A stretch of DNA of 64,000 nt from CBDCIS01 sp965217565 (GCA_965217565.1 CBDCIS010000012.1:124001-188000); one strand, 5' to 3'; positions 43,144-53,162 are shown, counted from the first letter of the stretch. Notes: generated by a model from the sequence alone, not told the origin. Numbers and translations are program-made.

Positions 43144-44346
43144 ATGCAGACCACCCAGAGGCTACCGGATGAAACGGGGCACTTCGGCGCGTTCGGAGGC
43201 CGGTTCGTTCCTGAAACGCTGATGCCCGCTCTTGCCGAACTGGAGGGCGCGTACCAAGCTGTCCAATCGGACGAAGAGTTCCAGGTGCAACTCAAAATGC
43301 TCGCGCAACGCTACGTGGGCAGGCCCACCCCGCTGTATTACGCCGAAGGATTGTCCAACGAGCTTGGCGGCGCGCGCGTCTATCTGAAGCGTGAAGACCT
43401 GGCCCACACCGGCGCGCATAAGATAAACAACGCGCTCGGACAGGGGCTCCTGGCGAAACGCATGGGCAAGCATCGCGTCATTGCCGAGACCGGGGCCGGG
43501 CAGCACGGCGTCGCCACTGCCACCGTCTGCGCCATGCTGAAGCAGGAGTGCGTGGTCTACATGGGCGAAGAGGACATTCGCCGCCAGGCCCTCAACGTCT
43601 TCAAGATGCGTTTGCTCGGGGCCGAGGTTCGGCCCGTGAGTTCGGGCAGCCGTACACTGAAGGACGCGATCAACGAGTGTATCCGAGACTGGGTTACCAA
43701 CGTCGAAACTACTCACTACCTCATAGGCAGCGTTGTCGGCCCTCACCCGTATCCGCAGATGGTTCGAGACTTCCAGTCCGTGATAGGCAGAGAGGGGCGA
43801 GAGCAGACGCTTGCCGCGACGGGGCGGCTGCCCGACTATGCGATAGCCTGTGTGGGCGGCGGCAGCAACGCCATCGGCCTCTTCTACGAGTTCATCAACG
43901 ACCAGTCGGTGAAGTTGGTTGGCGTCGAGGCTGGCGGCCTTGGAGTGGAGAGCGGAAAGCACGCATCGACGCTGGTTGCCGGCCAGGTCGGGGTCCTGCA
44001 TGGCAGCATGTCTTATCTGCTCCAGGACGCGAACGGCCAGGTGATAGAGGCTCACAGCATATCTGCGGGGCTGGACTACCCCGGCGTCGGCCCCGAGCAC
44101 AGCTACCTAAAGGACACCGGCCGCGCCACCTACGTGAGCGTCTCGGACGTGGAAGCCCTGGAGGGCTTTCAACTACTGTGCCGCACAGAGGGTATAATAC
44201 CAGCGTTGGAGCCGGCCCACGCCATCTACTACGTTTCCCAGCTTGCGCCAACCCTTTCGAGGGAGCAGACGGTGCTGGTGGGCCTCAGCGGTCGGGGAGA
44301 CAAGGACATGGACACGGTAGCGGCCGAGTTGGGAGTGACGATTTAG
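43144..44346 (+). CDS. trpB: Tryptophan synthase beta chain
   Basis: TrpB joins indole and serine to tryptophan with PLP. The start ATG 43144 follows AAAAGG; 400 residues is normal. Seen are GHFGAFGGRFVPETLMPAL, the PLP lysine in LAHTGAHKINNALGQ, ETGAGQHGVATATVCA, the phosphate cup CVGGGSNAIGLF, and EGIIPALEPAHAI. This is the TrpB1 type. No trpA or other trp gene is in the window, so trpB is isolated from its usual operon here. Confidence 0.97.
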   Translation: MQTTQRLPDETGHFGAFGGRFVPETLMPALAELEGAYQAVQSDEEFQVQLKMLAQRYVGRPTPLYYAEGLSNELGGARVYLKREDLAHTGAHKINNALGQGLLAKRMGKHRVIAETGAGQHGVATATVCAMLKQECVVYMGEEDIRRQALNVFKMRLLGAEVRPVSSGSRTLKDAINECIRDWVTNVETTHYLIGSVVGPHPYPQMVRDFQSVIGREGREQTLAATGRLPDYAIACVGGGSNAIGLFYEFINDQSVKLVGVEAGGLGVESGKHASTLVAGQVGVLHGSMSYLLQDANGQVIEAHSISAGLDYPGVGPEHSYLKDTGRATYVSVSDVEALEGFQLLCRTEGIIPALEPAHAIYYVSQLAPTLSREQTVLVGLSGRGDKDMDTVAAELGVTI

Positions 44347-44364
44347 GAAGAAGGGGGCATCGTC

Positions 44365-44746
44365 TTGGCGACGGTAGAGTTTCACGTGGAAACCAGCCGC
44401 GCCTTTCTGGAGCAGGCGGAGGACGAGTTTAGCAAAGGCGACACTCTCCAGGCCGCTGAAAAGGGATGGGGCGCGGCGGCGCACGCCGTGAAGGCAGTCG
44501 CAGAGCGACGCGGCTGGCGGCATGAAACCCATGCCGACCTGTTCCAGGCCTCCGGTACACTGACCAACGAAATGAGCCTACCCAGAATTGGAGAGCTGTT
44601 TCGCTTGGTGAGCACGCTGCACACTCACTTCTACGAGGGGCTGGCTGACAGAAGAGCAGGTCGCGCGAGGATTGGGAGAGGTGAGGGATGGGGAAGTGGC
44701 GACGAGCAGCCATACTTTCATAAATCAAGAGGTGCTGAGTGATTAG
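44365..44746 (+). CDS. PaREP1/HEPN-like helical protein, frameshifted near its end
   Basis: A small helical protein starting TTG 44365, with ETSRAFLEQAEDEFSKGDTLQAAEKGWGAAAHAVKAVAERRGW, the HEPN-like PaREP1 pattern. The frame as read ends at 44742 with an odd Arg/Gly tail. Dropping the C at 44641 gives FYEGWLTEEQVARGLGEVRDGEVA and a stop at 44744-44746, which fits the family. So a one-base insertion is likely. The gene runs into serS, overlapping its GTG. Function is unknown; HEPN proteins are often nucleases or toxin parts, but no antitoxin gene is beside it. Confidence 0.65.
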
Positions 44747-46001
44747 TATCGAACTGATACGCAGGGAGCCGGAGATGGTTCGGGAGGCGTGTCGCAAGCG
44801 CGGCGAAGATGTCCCCGTGGACAGCATCCTGGAGTTGGACGTGCGGCGGCGCAGCGCTATCGCCGAGGGAGACGCGCTCCGCGCCAGACGCAACGAGGTC
44901 AGCAGGAAACTGGGCCAGGCGCGGGAACGCCCTCCGGAACTCATCCAGGAGATGAGGGAGATGGGCATGGAGATCAGGGCGCTGGAAGAGACGGTTAGGG
45001 TCACTGCGGACCAGATAAACGCGCTTCTGGTCACCATTCCCAACATACCGCGAGACGACGTTCCGACAGGCGAAGACGAATCCGCCAACCTTGTGGCGCG
45101 CACCGTCGGCGAGATGCCGTCCTACTCCTTCGAGCCGCTGCCCCACTGGGAGTTGGCCGAACGGTTGGACATCATAGACTTTCAGCGCGGGGTCAAGCTC
45201 GCGGGCTCGCGGTTCTTCGTGTTGAAGGGCAAGGGGTCCAAGCTGCAACGCTCCCTGATCAGCTGGATGCTGGACCTGCATACGAGTGAACATGGTTATG
45301 AGGAAAGGTATCTGCCGTACCTGGTAAATAGCGCCTCGGCGATAGGCAGCGGCCATCTACCCAAGTACGCGGAGACCATGTATCACGACGACGAGGATGA
45401 TCTGTGGCTAGTGCCCACTGCCGAGGTCCCGTTGACGAATCTCTACCGCGACGAGATCCTGCCCTTTGGCACGATACCGATTCACTGCGTGGCGCACACT
45501 CCCTCTTTCAGGCGGGAGAAGGCGGCCGCGGGAAGGGACACCAGGGGCATCAAACGGGTGCACCAGTTCGAAAAGGTGGAGATGTTCAAGTTCGTGGAGC
45601 CGGAGACCTCCGACGACGAGCTCGACAAGCTGGTGGCCGATGCGGAGGACGTATGCGGGCGTCTCAGCATCCCGTACAGGGTGATAGAGCTTTGCACGGG
45701 AGACCTGGGCTTCTCCGCGGTGAAGACCTTTGACCTCGAGATGTGGGCGCCGGGCTGCAACGAGTGGCTGGAGGTGAGCTCTTGCTCCAACTGCGCCGAC
45801 TTCCAGGCGCGCCGGGCGTCAATCCGCTACAGGCCGGAGTTGGGCGCGGCGCCACGATTCGTCCACACATTGAACGGCTCCGGACTGGCTATTCCGCGAG
45901 TCATCATCGCCATCCTGGAGAACTACCAGCAGGCCGACGGCTCCGTGACGATTCCTGAAGCGCTGCGGCCCTACACGGGGTTCGACCGCATAGAGGCCTG
46001 A
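44739..46001 (+). CDS. serS: Seryl-tRNA synthetase
   Basis: SerS charges tRNA-Ser and tRNA-Sec. The 420-residue protein starts GTG 44739. The N-terminal coiled coil spans about residues 28-100 (RSAIAEGDALRARRNEVSRKLG). The class-II core shows motif 1 around LVNSASAIGSGHLPKY, TAEVPLTN, motif 2 HTPSFRREKAAAGRDTRGIKRVHQFEKVE, EVSSCSNCADFQARR and motif 3 NGSGLAIPRVIIAILEN. Its start overlaps the corrected end of the HEPN-like gene by 8 bp. Confidence 0.98.
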   Translation: MISIELIRREPEMVREACRKRGEDVPVDSILELDVRRRSAIAEGDALRARRNEVSRKLGQARERPPELIQEMREMGMEIRALEETVRVTADQINALLVTIPNIPRDDVPTGEDESANLVARTVGEMPSYSFEPLPHWELAERLDIIDFQRGVKLAGSRFFVLKGKGSKLQRSLISWMLDLHTSEHGYEERYLPYLVNSASAIGSGHLPKYAETMYHDDEDDLWLVPTAEVPLTNLYRDEILPFGTIPIHCVAHTPSFRREKAAAGRDTRGIKRVHQFEKVEMFKFVEPETSDDELDKLVADAEDVCGRLSIPYRVIELCTGDLGFSAVKTFDLEMWAPGCNEWLEVSSCSNCADFQARRASIRYRPELGAAPRFVHTLNGSGLAIPRVIIAILENYQQADGSVTIPEALRPYTGFDRIEA

Positions 46002-46068
46002 CCATAATTACGCCCGGCCGCCATCCCACGCCTTCTTGAGGGAAAGCGGCGCCAGGAGCGTGGCGAGC

Positions 46069-46115
46069 TATTTCACTTCAAACCCAGGAGCAGCGCGGTA
46101 TATTTCACTTCAAAC
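46069..46115 (+). repeat. Two 15-bp direct repeats upstream of nudC
   Basis: TATTTCACTTCAAAC occurs at 46069-46083 and 46101-46115, starts 32 bp apart (three helical turns). The second copy ends 17 bp before the nudC ATG. It could be a two-site operator or a simple duplication. Confidence 0.5.
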
Positions 46116-46132
46116 GAAGGAGTTGACTGCCA

Positions 46133-47050
46133 ATGAGTCCGCACGTTTTCGCGGGGAATCCCCTGAACCGCGGCGAAGTCGAAAGACGCGACGAGGAATG
46201 GATCAACAGCCGGGCAAAGCGCGCCGACAGCAGGTTCCTGCCGATGTGGAACCTGAACGTGCTCGTGAACGTGGATGCCGCGCCAGGGCTCGGCTGGCTC
46301 GACTTCGAGGAGTACGCCCGGCTTGGGATCGATTCGCCTCCCATCTTCCTGGGCCTTCTGGACGACTCCGCCTACTTCGTGGCCGACGTGTCCGGCTTCG
46401 AAGAGGCGGTTAGTGAGCTTCAGGAAGGCGGCAGCCGGAGGTTCGAGGACGGCAGGGTTGCCGCGGAGCGTCTCGATGGGCCGGAGACGGGGATGCTCGC
46501 GCAGGCGAGGGCGCAGCTCGACTGGCACAATCGACACGGGTTCTGCTCGGTGTGCGGTGAGCGGACGGCCATACAGCGCGGCGGGCAAGCGCGTAAGTGT
46601 CCGGAGTGTGGAGCCGACCACTTTCCGCGCACGGACCCGGTGGTCATCACGGTCGTATCCAGCGGCGATAGCTGCCTGCTCGGCCAATCTCGGGGCCGCC
46701 TGTCGCGCATGAAGATGTATTCCGCCCTGGCGGGATTCATGGACCAAGGCGAGTCGATCGAGGAGGCGGTTGCGAGAGAGGTCATGGAGGAGGCAGGCAT
46801 AGAGGTGAAGAACGTCCGCTACCACTCCTCCCAGCCCTGGCCGTTCCCATCGTCGCTGATGATAGGCTGCCACGCGGAGGCGGCGACGACGAACATCTCG
46901 ATGGACGCGGAAGAGATGACCGACGTCAGGTGGTTCGAGCGCGAAGAGGTTCTGCTGGCCCTGGAAGGCAGGAGTGATAAGCTGATGGTGCCCGGGCCAA
47001 TCGCCATAGCGCATCACCTCATCAAGTCCTGGGCTACGGGCGAGGGGTGA
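46133..47050 (+). CDS. nudC: NADH pyrophosphatase / mRNA decapping hydrolase NudC
   Basis: NudC cleaves NADH to NMNH and AMP and removes NAD caps from RNA 5' ends. 305 residues: a zinc ribbon CSVCGERT...RKCPECGADHFPRTDP, then the Nudix box GFMDQGESIEEAVAREVMEEAGIEV, and the diagnostic SQPWPFPSSLMIGC. The start is ATG 46133 with GAAGGAG ten bases upstream. It stands alone between serS and the CocE gene; other NAD enzymes (pncC, nadX) lie 7 kb on. Confidence 0.96.
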   Translation: MSPHVFAGNPLNRGEVERRDEEWINSRAKRADSRFLPMWNLNVLVNVDAAPGLGWLDFEEYARLGIDSPPIFLGLLDDSAYFVADVSGFEEAVSELQEGGSRRFEDGRVAAERLDGPETGMLAQARAQLDWHNRHGFCSVCGERTAIQRGGQARKCPECGADHFPRTDPVVITVVSSGDSCLLGQSRGRLSRMKMYSALAGFMDQGESIEEAVAREVMEEAGIEVKNVRYHSSQPWPFPSSLMIGCHAEAATTNISMDAEEMTDVRWFEREEVLLALEGRSDKLMVPGPIAIAHHLIKSWATGEG

Positions 47051-47124
47051 ACGCGGATTGGCCCTAACGACGGTTAGGGGCGCAGCCATCCGAATCGAGA
47101 ATCTTCAGAAAAGAGGAGAGCGCC

Positions 47125-48807
47125 ATGCAACCAAACTACGAAGTCGATATGCGATTGAACGTCCGAACGCCAATGCGTGACGGGGTGGAGCTCTCCTCCG
47201 ACATCTACCTGCCAAAGGCTCCAGGCAAGTTTCCCACAGTGCTGATGCGCACGCCCTACGACAACAACACGGCGCCCATGATAGAGAAAGGCATTCGGCT
47301 CGCCAACAACGGCTACGCCTGCGTCATCCAGGACGTGCGGGGCAGGTGGGACTCCGACGGCGTCCACTACGCGTTGTTCAATCACGGCGAGGACGGCTTC
47401 GACACGCAGGAGTGGATAGGCAAGCAGGAGTGGAGCGACGGCAACATCGGCATGGCGGGCGGCTCCTATCTCGGGTGGGTGCAGTGGCAGAGCGCGCCGC
47501 ACCGCAGCCGCTTCCTGAAATGCCTTGCGCCGAGGGTGATGTGCGCCGACCTGTATTCGGGGCTGATTCACCCCGGCGGCGCGTTCCAGCTCAACGTCGC
47601 GCTCACCTGGGGAATGCGGACGAACGGCCGCACAGCGCAGAGCATCGAATACCACAACTGGACCGAGGCGTTTCGCTCTATCCCCCTAATCGACATGGAC
47701 CAACTCGCGGGCAGAAGCCTCCAGTTCTGGAAGGACTGGGTGTCTCACACCGAGTACGACTCGTACTGGGAGACGGTGAACGTCGAAAACAAGTGGGGCG
47801 AAATGGCCGCACCCGCGCTCATCATGGGCGGGTGGTACGACCTCTACTCGCACAACACCTTCATCAACTTCAACGGACTCCGGCAGCACGGACGCACGCC
47901 TGAAGCAAGGCAGTCGCAGCTGATCGTCGGCCCCTGGCCCCACGCGCTCAGCGCCTCGACCAAGACGGGCGACGTGGACTTTGGCTCGAACTCGCTGTAC
48001 GACCTCGAGGCGCTGGAGATGCGCTGGTTCGACTACTGGATGCGGGGCATAGACAACGGCATCGTCGATGAGGCCCCGCTGCGGCTCTTCATCATGGGCG
48101 TCAACGAGTGGAGGGATGAGCACGAGTGGCCCCTGGCGAGAACCGACTGGCAGAAGTGGTATCTGCACTCGGCCGGCGGCGCGAACACGCTGCTGGGCGA
48201 CGGTGGCTTGTCCCCGACCGAGCCGGACGACGAGCCCGCCGACCACTTCGTGTATGACCCAGATTTTCCGGTGCAGACCATGGGCGGCGGCAACTGTTGC
48301 TCCCCCCACATCGTGCCCTGGGGGCCATACGACCAGCGCGGCGTGGAGATGCGGGCCGACGTGCTTTGCTACACCAGCGAGCCGTTGGAGTCGGACCTCG
48401 AGGTGACGGGGCCTATCAAGGTCGTGCTGTACGCGGCCACGGACGGGCCGGACACCGACTGGACCGCCAAGCTGGTGGACATATCGACAAGCGGGTATGC
48501 CAAGAACCTGTGCGACGGCATCATCCGCGCGCGCTACCGCGAGGGCTTCACGTCGCCCACGATGCTTCAGCCCAACCAGGTTTACGAGTACGAAATCGAC
48601 CTCGCGGTAACCGGCAACGTCTTCAGGAAGGGGCACAGGATCAGGGTGGAGGTTTCGTCGTCGAACTTCCCGCGCTTCGACCGAAACCACAACACCGGTA
48701 ACGACCTGGGCACGGACACCCAGATGCGAAGCGCCAGCCAGACGGTGGAGCATTCCAGGGCGTATCCCTCGCACATCCTGCTTCCTGTGGTCCCACGCGC
48801 AGACTGA
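47125..48807 (+). CDS. CocE/NonD-family hydrolase (X-Pro dipeptidyl-peptidase type)
   Basis: A 560-residue alpha/beta hydrolase of the S15 class, known for cocaine esterase, X-Pro peptidase and alpha-amino-ester hydrolases. Seen are RDGVELSSDIYLPK, RTPYDNNTAP, VIQDVRGRWDSDG, the nucleophile elbow IGMAGGSYLGW (Ser), QLIVGPWPHALS (His), and the C-terminal jelly roll with LVDISTSGYAKNL, MLQPNQVYEYEIDL and KGHRIRVEVSSSNFPRFDRN. No signal peptide is present. The substrate is unknown. Confidence 0.92.
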   Translation: MQPNYEVDMRLNVRTPMRDGVELSSDIYLPKAPGKFPTVLMRTPYDNNTAPMIEKGIRLANNGYACVIQDVRGRWDSDGVHYALFNHGEDGFDTQEWIGKQEWSDGNIGMAGGSYLGWVQWQSAPHRSRFLKCLAPRVMCADLYSGLIHPGGAFQLNVALTWGMRTNGRTAQSIEYHNWTEAFRSIPLIDMDQLAGRSLQFWKDWVSHTEYDSYWETVNVENKWGEMAAPALIMGGWYDLYSHNTFINFNGLRQHGRTPEARQSQLIVGPWPHALSASTKTGDVDFGSNSLYDLEALEMRWFDYWMRGIDNGIVDEAPLRLFIMGVNEWRDEHEWPLARTDWQKWYLHSAGGANTLLGDGGLSPTEPDDEPADHFVYDPDFPVQTMGGGNCCSPHIVPWGPYDQRGVEMRADVLCYTSEPLESDLEVTGPIKVVLYAATDGPDTDWTAKLVDISTSGYAKNLCDGIIRARYREGFTSPTMLQPNQVYEYEIDLAVTGNVFRKGHRIRVEVSSSNFPRFDRNHNTGNDLGTDTQMRSASQTVEHSRAYPSHILLPVVPRAD

Positions 48808-48879
48808 CCACCAATAGTCCTGAAAATCTCTCAATCTCCACATCCTGATTGTGACAACATATCGTGCGAAGGACATAGC

Positions 48880-49593
48880 TTGAAACGAAACGACGGTCGC
48901 GCCCTGGACGCCCTCAGGCCGGTTCGCATCACGCCCGGCGCGCTGGCGTTCGCCGAAGGCTCGACGCTCATCGAGACGGGGCAGACGCGCGTGCTTTGCT
49001 CCGTGAGCGTTGAAGATGGCGTGCCGCGCTTCCTCCGAGGCAAGGGACAGGGTTGGCTTACGGCGGAGTACTCAATGCTGCCGCGCTCCACGCTGACTAG
49101 GACGCCGCGCAGTTCGGCGTCAGGCGGGCGCACGCGCGAGATCCAGCGGCTTATCGGGCGTTCGCTGAGGGCTGTCGTGGAAATGGAGCGGCTCGGAGAG
49201 CGCACGCTGATGGTCGATTGCGACGTGCTCCAGGCCGACGGCGGCACGCGCACCGCCGCGATTACGGGCGCATACCTCGCGCTCTACCAGGCGCTGCTCG
49301 GCATGACGAGGCGCGGCGAGATCGCTGTGATGCCGTTGAAGAGCGCCATCGCCGCGACAAGCGTCGGACTGGTGGACGGCCAGGTGATGCTGGACCTCTG
49401 CTACGAGGAGGATTCCCGCGCAGAGGCCGACGTCAACCTGGTGATGACAGACCAACGTAAGTTCGTCGAAGTTCAGGGCACGGCCGAGGGCGCGCCTTTT
49501 TCCAGAAAGACGCTGGACGCCATCCTAGAGGTGGGCGAACGCGGAATAGCGCAACTGCTCGAGGCGCAGAGAGAGGTGGCCGAGCGGCTGTGA
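48880..49593 (+). CDS. rph: Ribonuclease PH
   Basis: RNase PH trims tRNA 3' ends by phosphorolysis, as a ring hexamer. The start is TTG 48880, preceded by GAAGGA, and 237 residues is normal. Seen are RNDGRALDALRPVRI, GQTRVLCSVSVEDGVP, GWLTAEYSMLPRST, REIQRLIGRSLRAVVEM, DCDVLQADGGTRTAAITGA and DLCYEEDSRAEADVNLVMT. It converges closely on the MBL hydrolase gene (10-bp gap). Confidence 0.97.
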   Translation: MKRNDGRALDALRPVRITPGALAFAEGSTLIETGQTRVLCSVSVEDGVPRFLRGKGQGWLTAEYSMLPRSTLTRTPRSSASGGRTREIQRLIGRSLRAVVEMERLGERTLMVDCDVLQADGGTRTAAITGAYLALYQALLGMTRRGEIAVMPLKSAIAATSVGLVDGQVMLDLCYEEDSRAEADVNLVMTDQRKFVEVQGTAEGAPFSRKTLDAILEVGERGIAQLLEAQREVAERL

Positions 49594-49603
49594 TGTCGCT
49601 GAG

Positions 49604-50368
49604 CTACTCCTTCTGCATGGTGTTGACGTTGACCTGGCGGATGGAGTGAACCTTGTAGGTTACCGCAGTGACTCCGCCGCCGTCGTTGGCGTTGGAAAAC
49701 TCCACCTCGGACGGCCCATGCAGATAGCCTATCTGGTCGCCGTCCAGCCTGAAGGGACGGTCGTGGCCGGGATAGAAGATGTGCGATGAGTCGAGCATCT
49801 TCTCCACGCTCTCGGTGGCCTCCGTTACGTCCCAGAAGACGTTGTAGGGCATGCCCCGCTTGACCGTGCCGCTGTCCGGCAGGGCGTCGCCCGCCACCAG
49901 AACCTTGTCATCGCCGACGTTCACGACCACGCCGATATGGCCCTTGGTGTGGCCCGGCGTGTCGATGATGGTCACGCCGTCTGCAACGCTGTCGCCGTCG
50001 GACACGAGTTCCACCTTAAGCTTGCCCATCATGTCCGCAAGGTACGACGCCGCCATGATGTCGTTCTTGCTGGGGTTGCGGTTGTAGTCAAGCTCCTTCG
50101 GATGCACGAGGATTCGGGCGTTGGGGAACAGGTCGGTGTTCTGGCAGTGGTCCCAGTGCATGTGCGTGAGGATAACGGTATCGACCTCCTCGAAGGTGAG
50201 GTTGCGGCTCCGCAGCGCGTCATGCAGCAGGGCGCGGCGAGACGCCGGGCCGGTGTCAATCAGAATGCGCCGGTCGTCCGTAGTCAGCAGCGAGATGGTT
50301 GACCAACCCAGCCCTCCCTGGTCCGAAGTGAAAGCGAACCCATAGGTCAAAACATCCAGATTCGACAT
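49604..50368 (-). CDS. Metallo-beta-lactamase-fold hydrolase (lactonase-like)
   Basis: A 254-residue binuclear metal hydrolase. Seen are ILIDTGPASRR, the metal motif ILTHMHWDHCQN (HxHxDH), IIDTPGHTKGHIGVVV, LVAGDALPDS and FYPGHDRPFRL. The pattern resembles the N-acyl-homoserine-lactone hydrolase/AttM group more than glyoxalase II. The natural substrate cannot be read. It is followed by rph on the other strand. Confidence 0.9.
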   Translation of the reverse strand: MSNLDVLTYGFAFTSDQGGLGWSTISLLTTDDRRILIDTGPASRRALLHDALRSRNLTFEEVDTVILTHMHWDHCQNTDLFPNARILVHPKELDYNRNPSKNDIMAASYLADMMGKLKVELVSDGDSVADGVTIIDTPGHTKGHIGVVVNVGDDKVLVAGDALPDSGTVKRGMPYNVFWDVTEATESVEKMLDSSHIFYPGHDRPFRLDGDQIGYLHGPSEVEFSNANDGGGVTAVTYKVHSIRQVNVNTMQKE

Positions 50369-50495
50369 TGCAAGCCTCCTTAAGCTGGTCTCAACGTTTT
50401 GGAGATTGGTGTTGTATCAGGCCTACCTGAGCCCGTCAGGCATAGAACTCCGGCTTATCCTTCGCGGTGGGTTGTTTTGGGTGAGGCGGCGGATT

Positions 50496-53162
50496 CTACG
50501 CTTGTGACAGCCTGCGCCCCTCGTAATCGACGGGAATGATGGGATAGCCTAGCTCGCTCAGCTCTGGCTCGATGACCTGCCGGTCTCCGACCACCAGGAT
50601 CATCAGGTGACTTTCGTCCAGCCTCTCCGCTGCCACGCGGTTGATGTCCTCGAGGGTCATGGCTTCCAGGTTCGCGAGGAATGTGGCGAAGTAGTCGTCT
50701 GGGAGGCCGAACACTATCATGCGTGTCAGTTGCTGAGCTATCTGGGCCAGCGTCCCGAACTGGCCGGGCAGCCCTCGTCGTATGCCGTCCCTGGCGTCTT
50801 CGAACTCCTCGCGGGTTACGGGACGCGGGCCTCGAATCTCGGTGAACTCTTTGATGGTCTCGATCACCGACTCCCTGGTTACGGCGGTCTGCACTCCTCC
50901 ACCTGCCAGCAGCGAGGAGGGGCCGGCGAACCAGTCTATGGAAGAGGTGTAGCCGTAGCTGTATCCTTTGTCCTGGCGCAGGTTGATGTTGAGGCGGGCC
51001 GAGAACTGCCCTCCAAGCACGTAGTTGAGCAGGTTCAGCGAGTAGTAGTCGGGATGATGGCGCGGTATCACGAGGTGTCCCGCGCGGATGACCGATTGCG
51101 CCGCGCCAGGCTTGTCGGCTATGAAAATGGTGGCGCCGGCGGGCTGTGGCGTGTCGTCCGGCGCGTGTTCCGTAGAAGGGGACGCGCCGCCAACGGCCCA
51201 GTCCCCGAAGGCGGCCTCGAGCTTCGCGACCACGTCGGCTTCCTTCACGTCGCCTACTACGATTAGCGTGGTGTTGCCAGGGCGATAGTGCGCGGCGTAG
51301 TGGGCCAGCAACTCCTCTCTGCTTATGTCCTCGACGACCCGCTCCAAGCCGGTGACGGGATGACCGTACTGGGACTCCGGCCCGTAGAGCAAGGCGCGGG
51401 ACGTCCTCGCGGCTATACTCACGGGGCTATCGGCGACGCGGCGCAGGTCGGTCAACTGGCGCTTTCGCACCCGGTCCAGCTCATCGTCTGGGAAGGTGGC
51501 GTTCCTGACGACGTCGGCGACGATGTCGAGCGCCTCCTCCCAGTGCGAGGCCAGCGTCTCAGACGATACCAGCAAGTATTCGCGGGCCGGGTGAACGGAC
51601 AGGTGAGACCCCAGGAACTCCATCTCCTCAGCTATGCGCTGGCTGGAGCGATTCGAGGTGCCCTCGGGCAGCATGGCCGCGGTCACGTGCGCCAGTCCTG
51701 GCCTGCCGGTCGGATCTGTGACTGCGCCGGCGCGTATCAGGACGCCCAGAGCAACCAGGGGAATGCCGGGTTTTTCGACCAGCACGACGTCCAGCCCGCC
51801 GGAGAGCCTGAGTCTTCGAGGCATGGGCGGCGTGAAGTGCGGAGAGGCCGCGGCAGCGGGCATCACGGAGCGGTCAATCGAGGCGGCGGATGCCTTCAGC
51901 GGCCGCTCGGGCAGCACAGCCAGCCGCACGTGGTCTTTGGAGATGGCGGAGTCCGCGACGCGCCGCACGTCCTCGATGGTGACGGCGTTGTACCTGTCGA
52001 GGTCCGTGTTGATGGCTCCGGGGTCTCCGGCGAGTGTATTGTAGTAGTTCAGTTGGTCGGCCCTGCCGCCAAATCCGCCAATGCGCTCCAACTGGCGCAC
52101 GTGGGCGCTTTGGATGCGGTTCTTGGCGCGGGCAAGCTCCTCATCGTTGAGAGGCTCTCGGAGAATCCGCTCTATCTCATCACGGGCGACGCTCTCGGCT
52201 TCGTCCAGCGAATGGCCTTCGTTGAGCGTCACCTGGAGGTGGAACTCTCCGGCAATCTCCTGCGCGTGGTGGAACACGCCCACGTCGCGCGCGATCTGCT
52301 TCTCATAGACCAGGGAGCGATAGAGCCGCGAGCTCTTGCCGTCACCCAATACCGAGGACAGCATGGAGAGTGAAGCCTCGTCCGAGTCGAAGATGGGGCC
52401 GGTAGGCCAGACGAGGTAGAGCCGTGGAAGCTGAACCTTGTCGCGCATGGTCAGAGACACGCGGCCGCTCAGCTCCGACTCCATGCGTCCCACGCGGCTG
52501 ATGGCGGCCCCCGGCGGGATGTCGCCGAAGTAGCTCTCCACGAGCCGCCTGGCCTCGTCGGGAGCGAAGTCACCGGCGATAGCCAGACTGGCGTTGGACG
52601 GGGCGTAGTAGTGGCTGAAAAAGGAGCGAACGTCGTCCAGGGTAGCGGCGTTCAGGTCTTCCATGGAGCCTATCACCGGCCAGCTATACGGATGCGGCGT
52701 CGGGAACACCGCCGACTGGAGCAGCAGGTGCGCCATCCCGTAAGGGCGATTTTCATAGCTCTGCCGCCGCTCGTTCTTGACGACGTCTCGCTGGACGTCG
52801 AAGCGCTTCTGGTCCAGCGCGTCCAGCAGGTAGCCCATTCTGTCGGCCTCGAGCCACAGCGCAAGCGCCAGGTAGTTGGACGGGATGGTCTCCCAGTAGT
52901 TCGTCCTGTCGGTGGTGGTGGAGCCGTTGAGCGACGCGCCCACCTTTTGAAGCGGCTCGAAGAAGCTCTTGTCGTGGTGCTTCGATCCCTCGAACATGAC
53001 GTGCTCGAACAGGTGGGCGAAGCCGGTCTTGCCGACCTGTTCGTCCTTGGAGCCGACATGATACCAGACGTTGACCGCCACCATAGGCAGCGTATGGTCT
53101 TCGTGAAGGATTACGTCGAGCCCGTTCGACAGGGTGAATTTTTCGTACGAAATGGAAATCAT
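50496..53162 (-). CDS. M16-family zinc peptidase, two-domain
   Basis: An 888-residue peptidase starting ATG 53162 with GGAG six bases before it. The N-half is catalytic: GFAHLFEHVMFEG has the inverted zinc motif HxxEH, and VVKNERRQSYENRPYG supplies the distal Glu. The C-half (PRRLRLSGGLDVVLVEKPGIPLVALGVLI, then GLAHVTAAMLPEGTS) lacks the motif and forms the inactive half of the clamp, with GHLVIPRHHPDYYSLNLLNYVLGG. This is the fused type, in contrast to two-gene M16B pairs. It degrades unfolded peptides. No signal peptide is seen with this start. Confidence 0.93.
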   Translation of the reverse strand: MISISYEKFTLSNGLDVILHEDHTLPMVAVNVWYHVGSKDEQVGKTGFAHLFEHVMFEGSKHHDKSFFEPLQKVGASLNGSTTTDRTNYWETIPSNYLALALWLEADRMGYLLDALDQKRFDVQRDVVKNERRQSYENRPYGMAHLLLQSAVFPTPHPYSWPVIGSMEDLNAATLDDVRSFFSHYYAPSNASLAIAGDFAPDEARRLVESYFGDIPPGAAISRVGRMESELSGRVSLTMRDKVQLPRLYLVWPTGPIFDSDEASLSMLSSVLGDGKSSRLYRSLVYEKQIARDVGVFHHAQEIAGEFHLQVTLNEGHSLDEAESVARDEIERILREPLNDEELARAKNRIQSAHVRQLERIGGFGGRADQLNYYNTLAGDPGAINTDLDRYNAVTIEDVRRVADSAISKDHVRLAVLPERPLKASAASIDRSVMPAAAASPHFTPPMPRRLRLSGGLDVVLVEKPGIPLVALGVLIRAGAVTDPTGRPGLAHVTAAMLPEGTSNRSSQRIAEEMEFLGSHLSVHPAREYLLVSSETLASHWEEALDIVADVVRNATFPDDELDRVRKRQLTDLRRVADSPVSIAARTSRALLYGPESQYGHPVTGLERVVEDISREELLAHYAAHYRPGNTTLIVVGDVKEADVVAKLEAAFGDWAVGGASPSTEHAPDDTPQPAGATIFIADKPGAAQSVIRAGHLVIPRHHPDYYSLNLLNYVLGGQFSARLNINLRQDKGYSYGYTSSIDWFAGPSSLLAGGGVQTAVTRESVIETIKEFTEIRGPRPVTREEFEDARDGIRRGLPGQFGTLAQIAQQLTRMIVFGLPDDYFATFLANLEAMTLEDINRVAAERLDESHLMILVVGDRQVIEPELSELGYPIIPVDYEGRRLSQA

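Noticed and set aside
47686..48876. Minus-strand frame of 396 codons opposite the CocE hydrolase
   Set aside because: No domain, opposite a gene with clear catalytic motifs.
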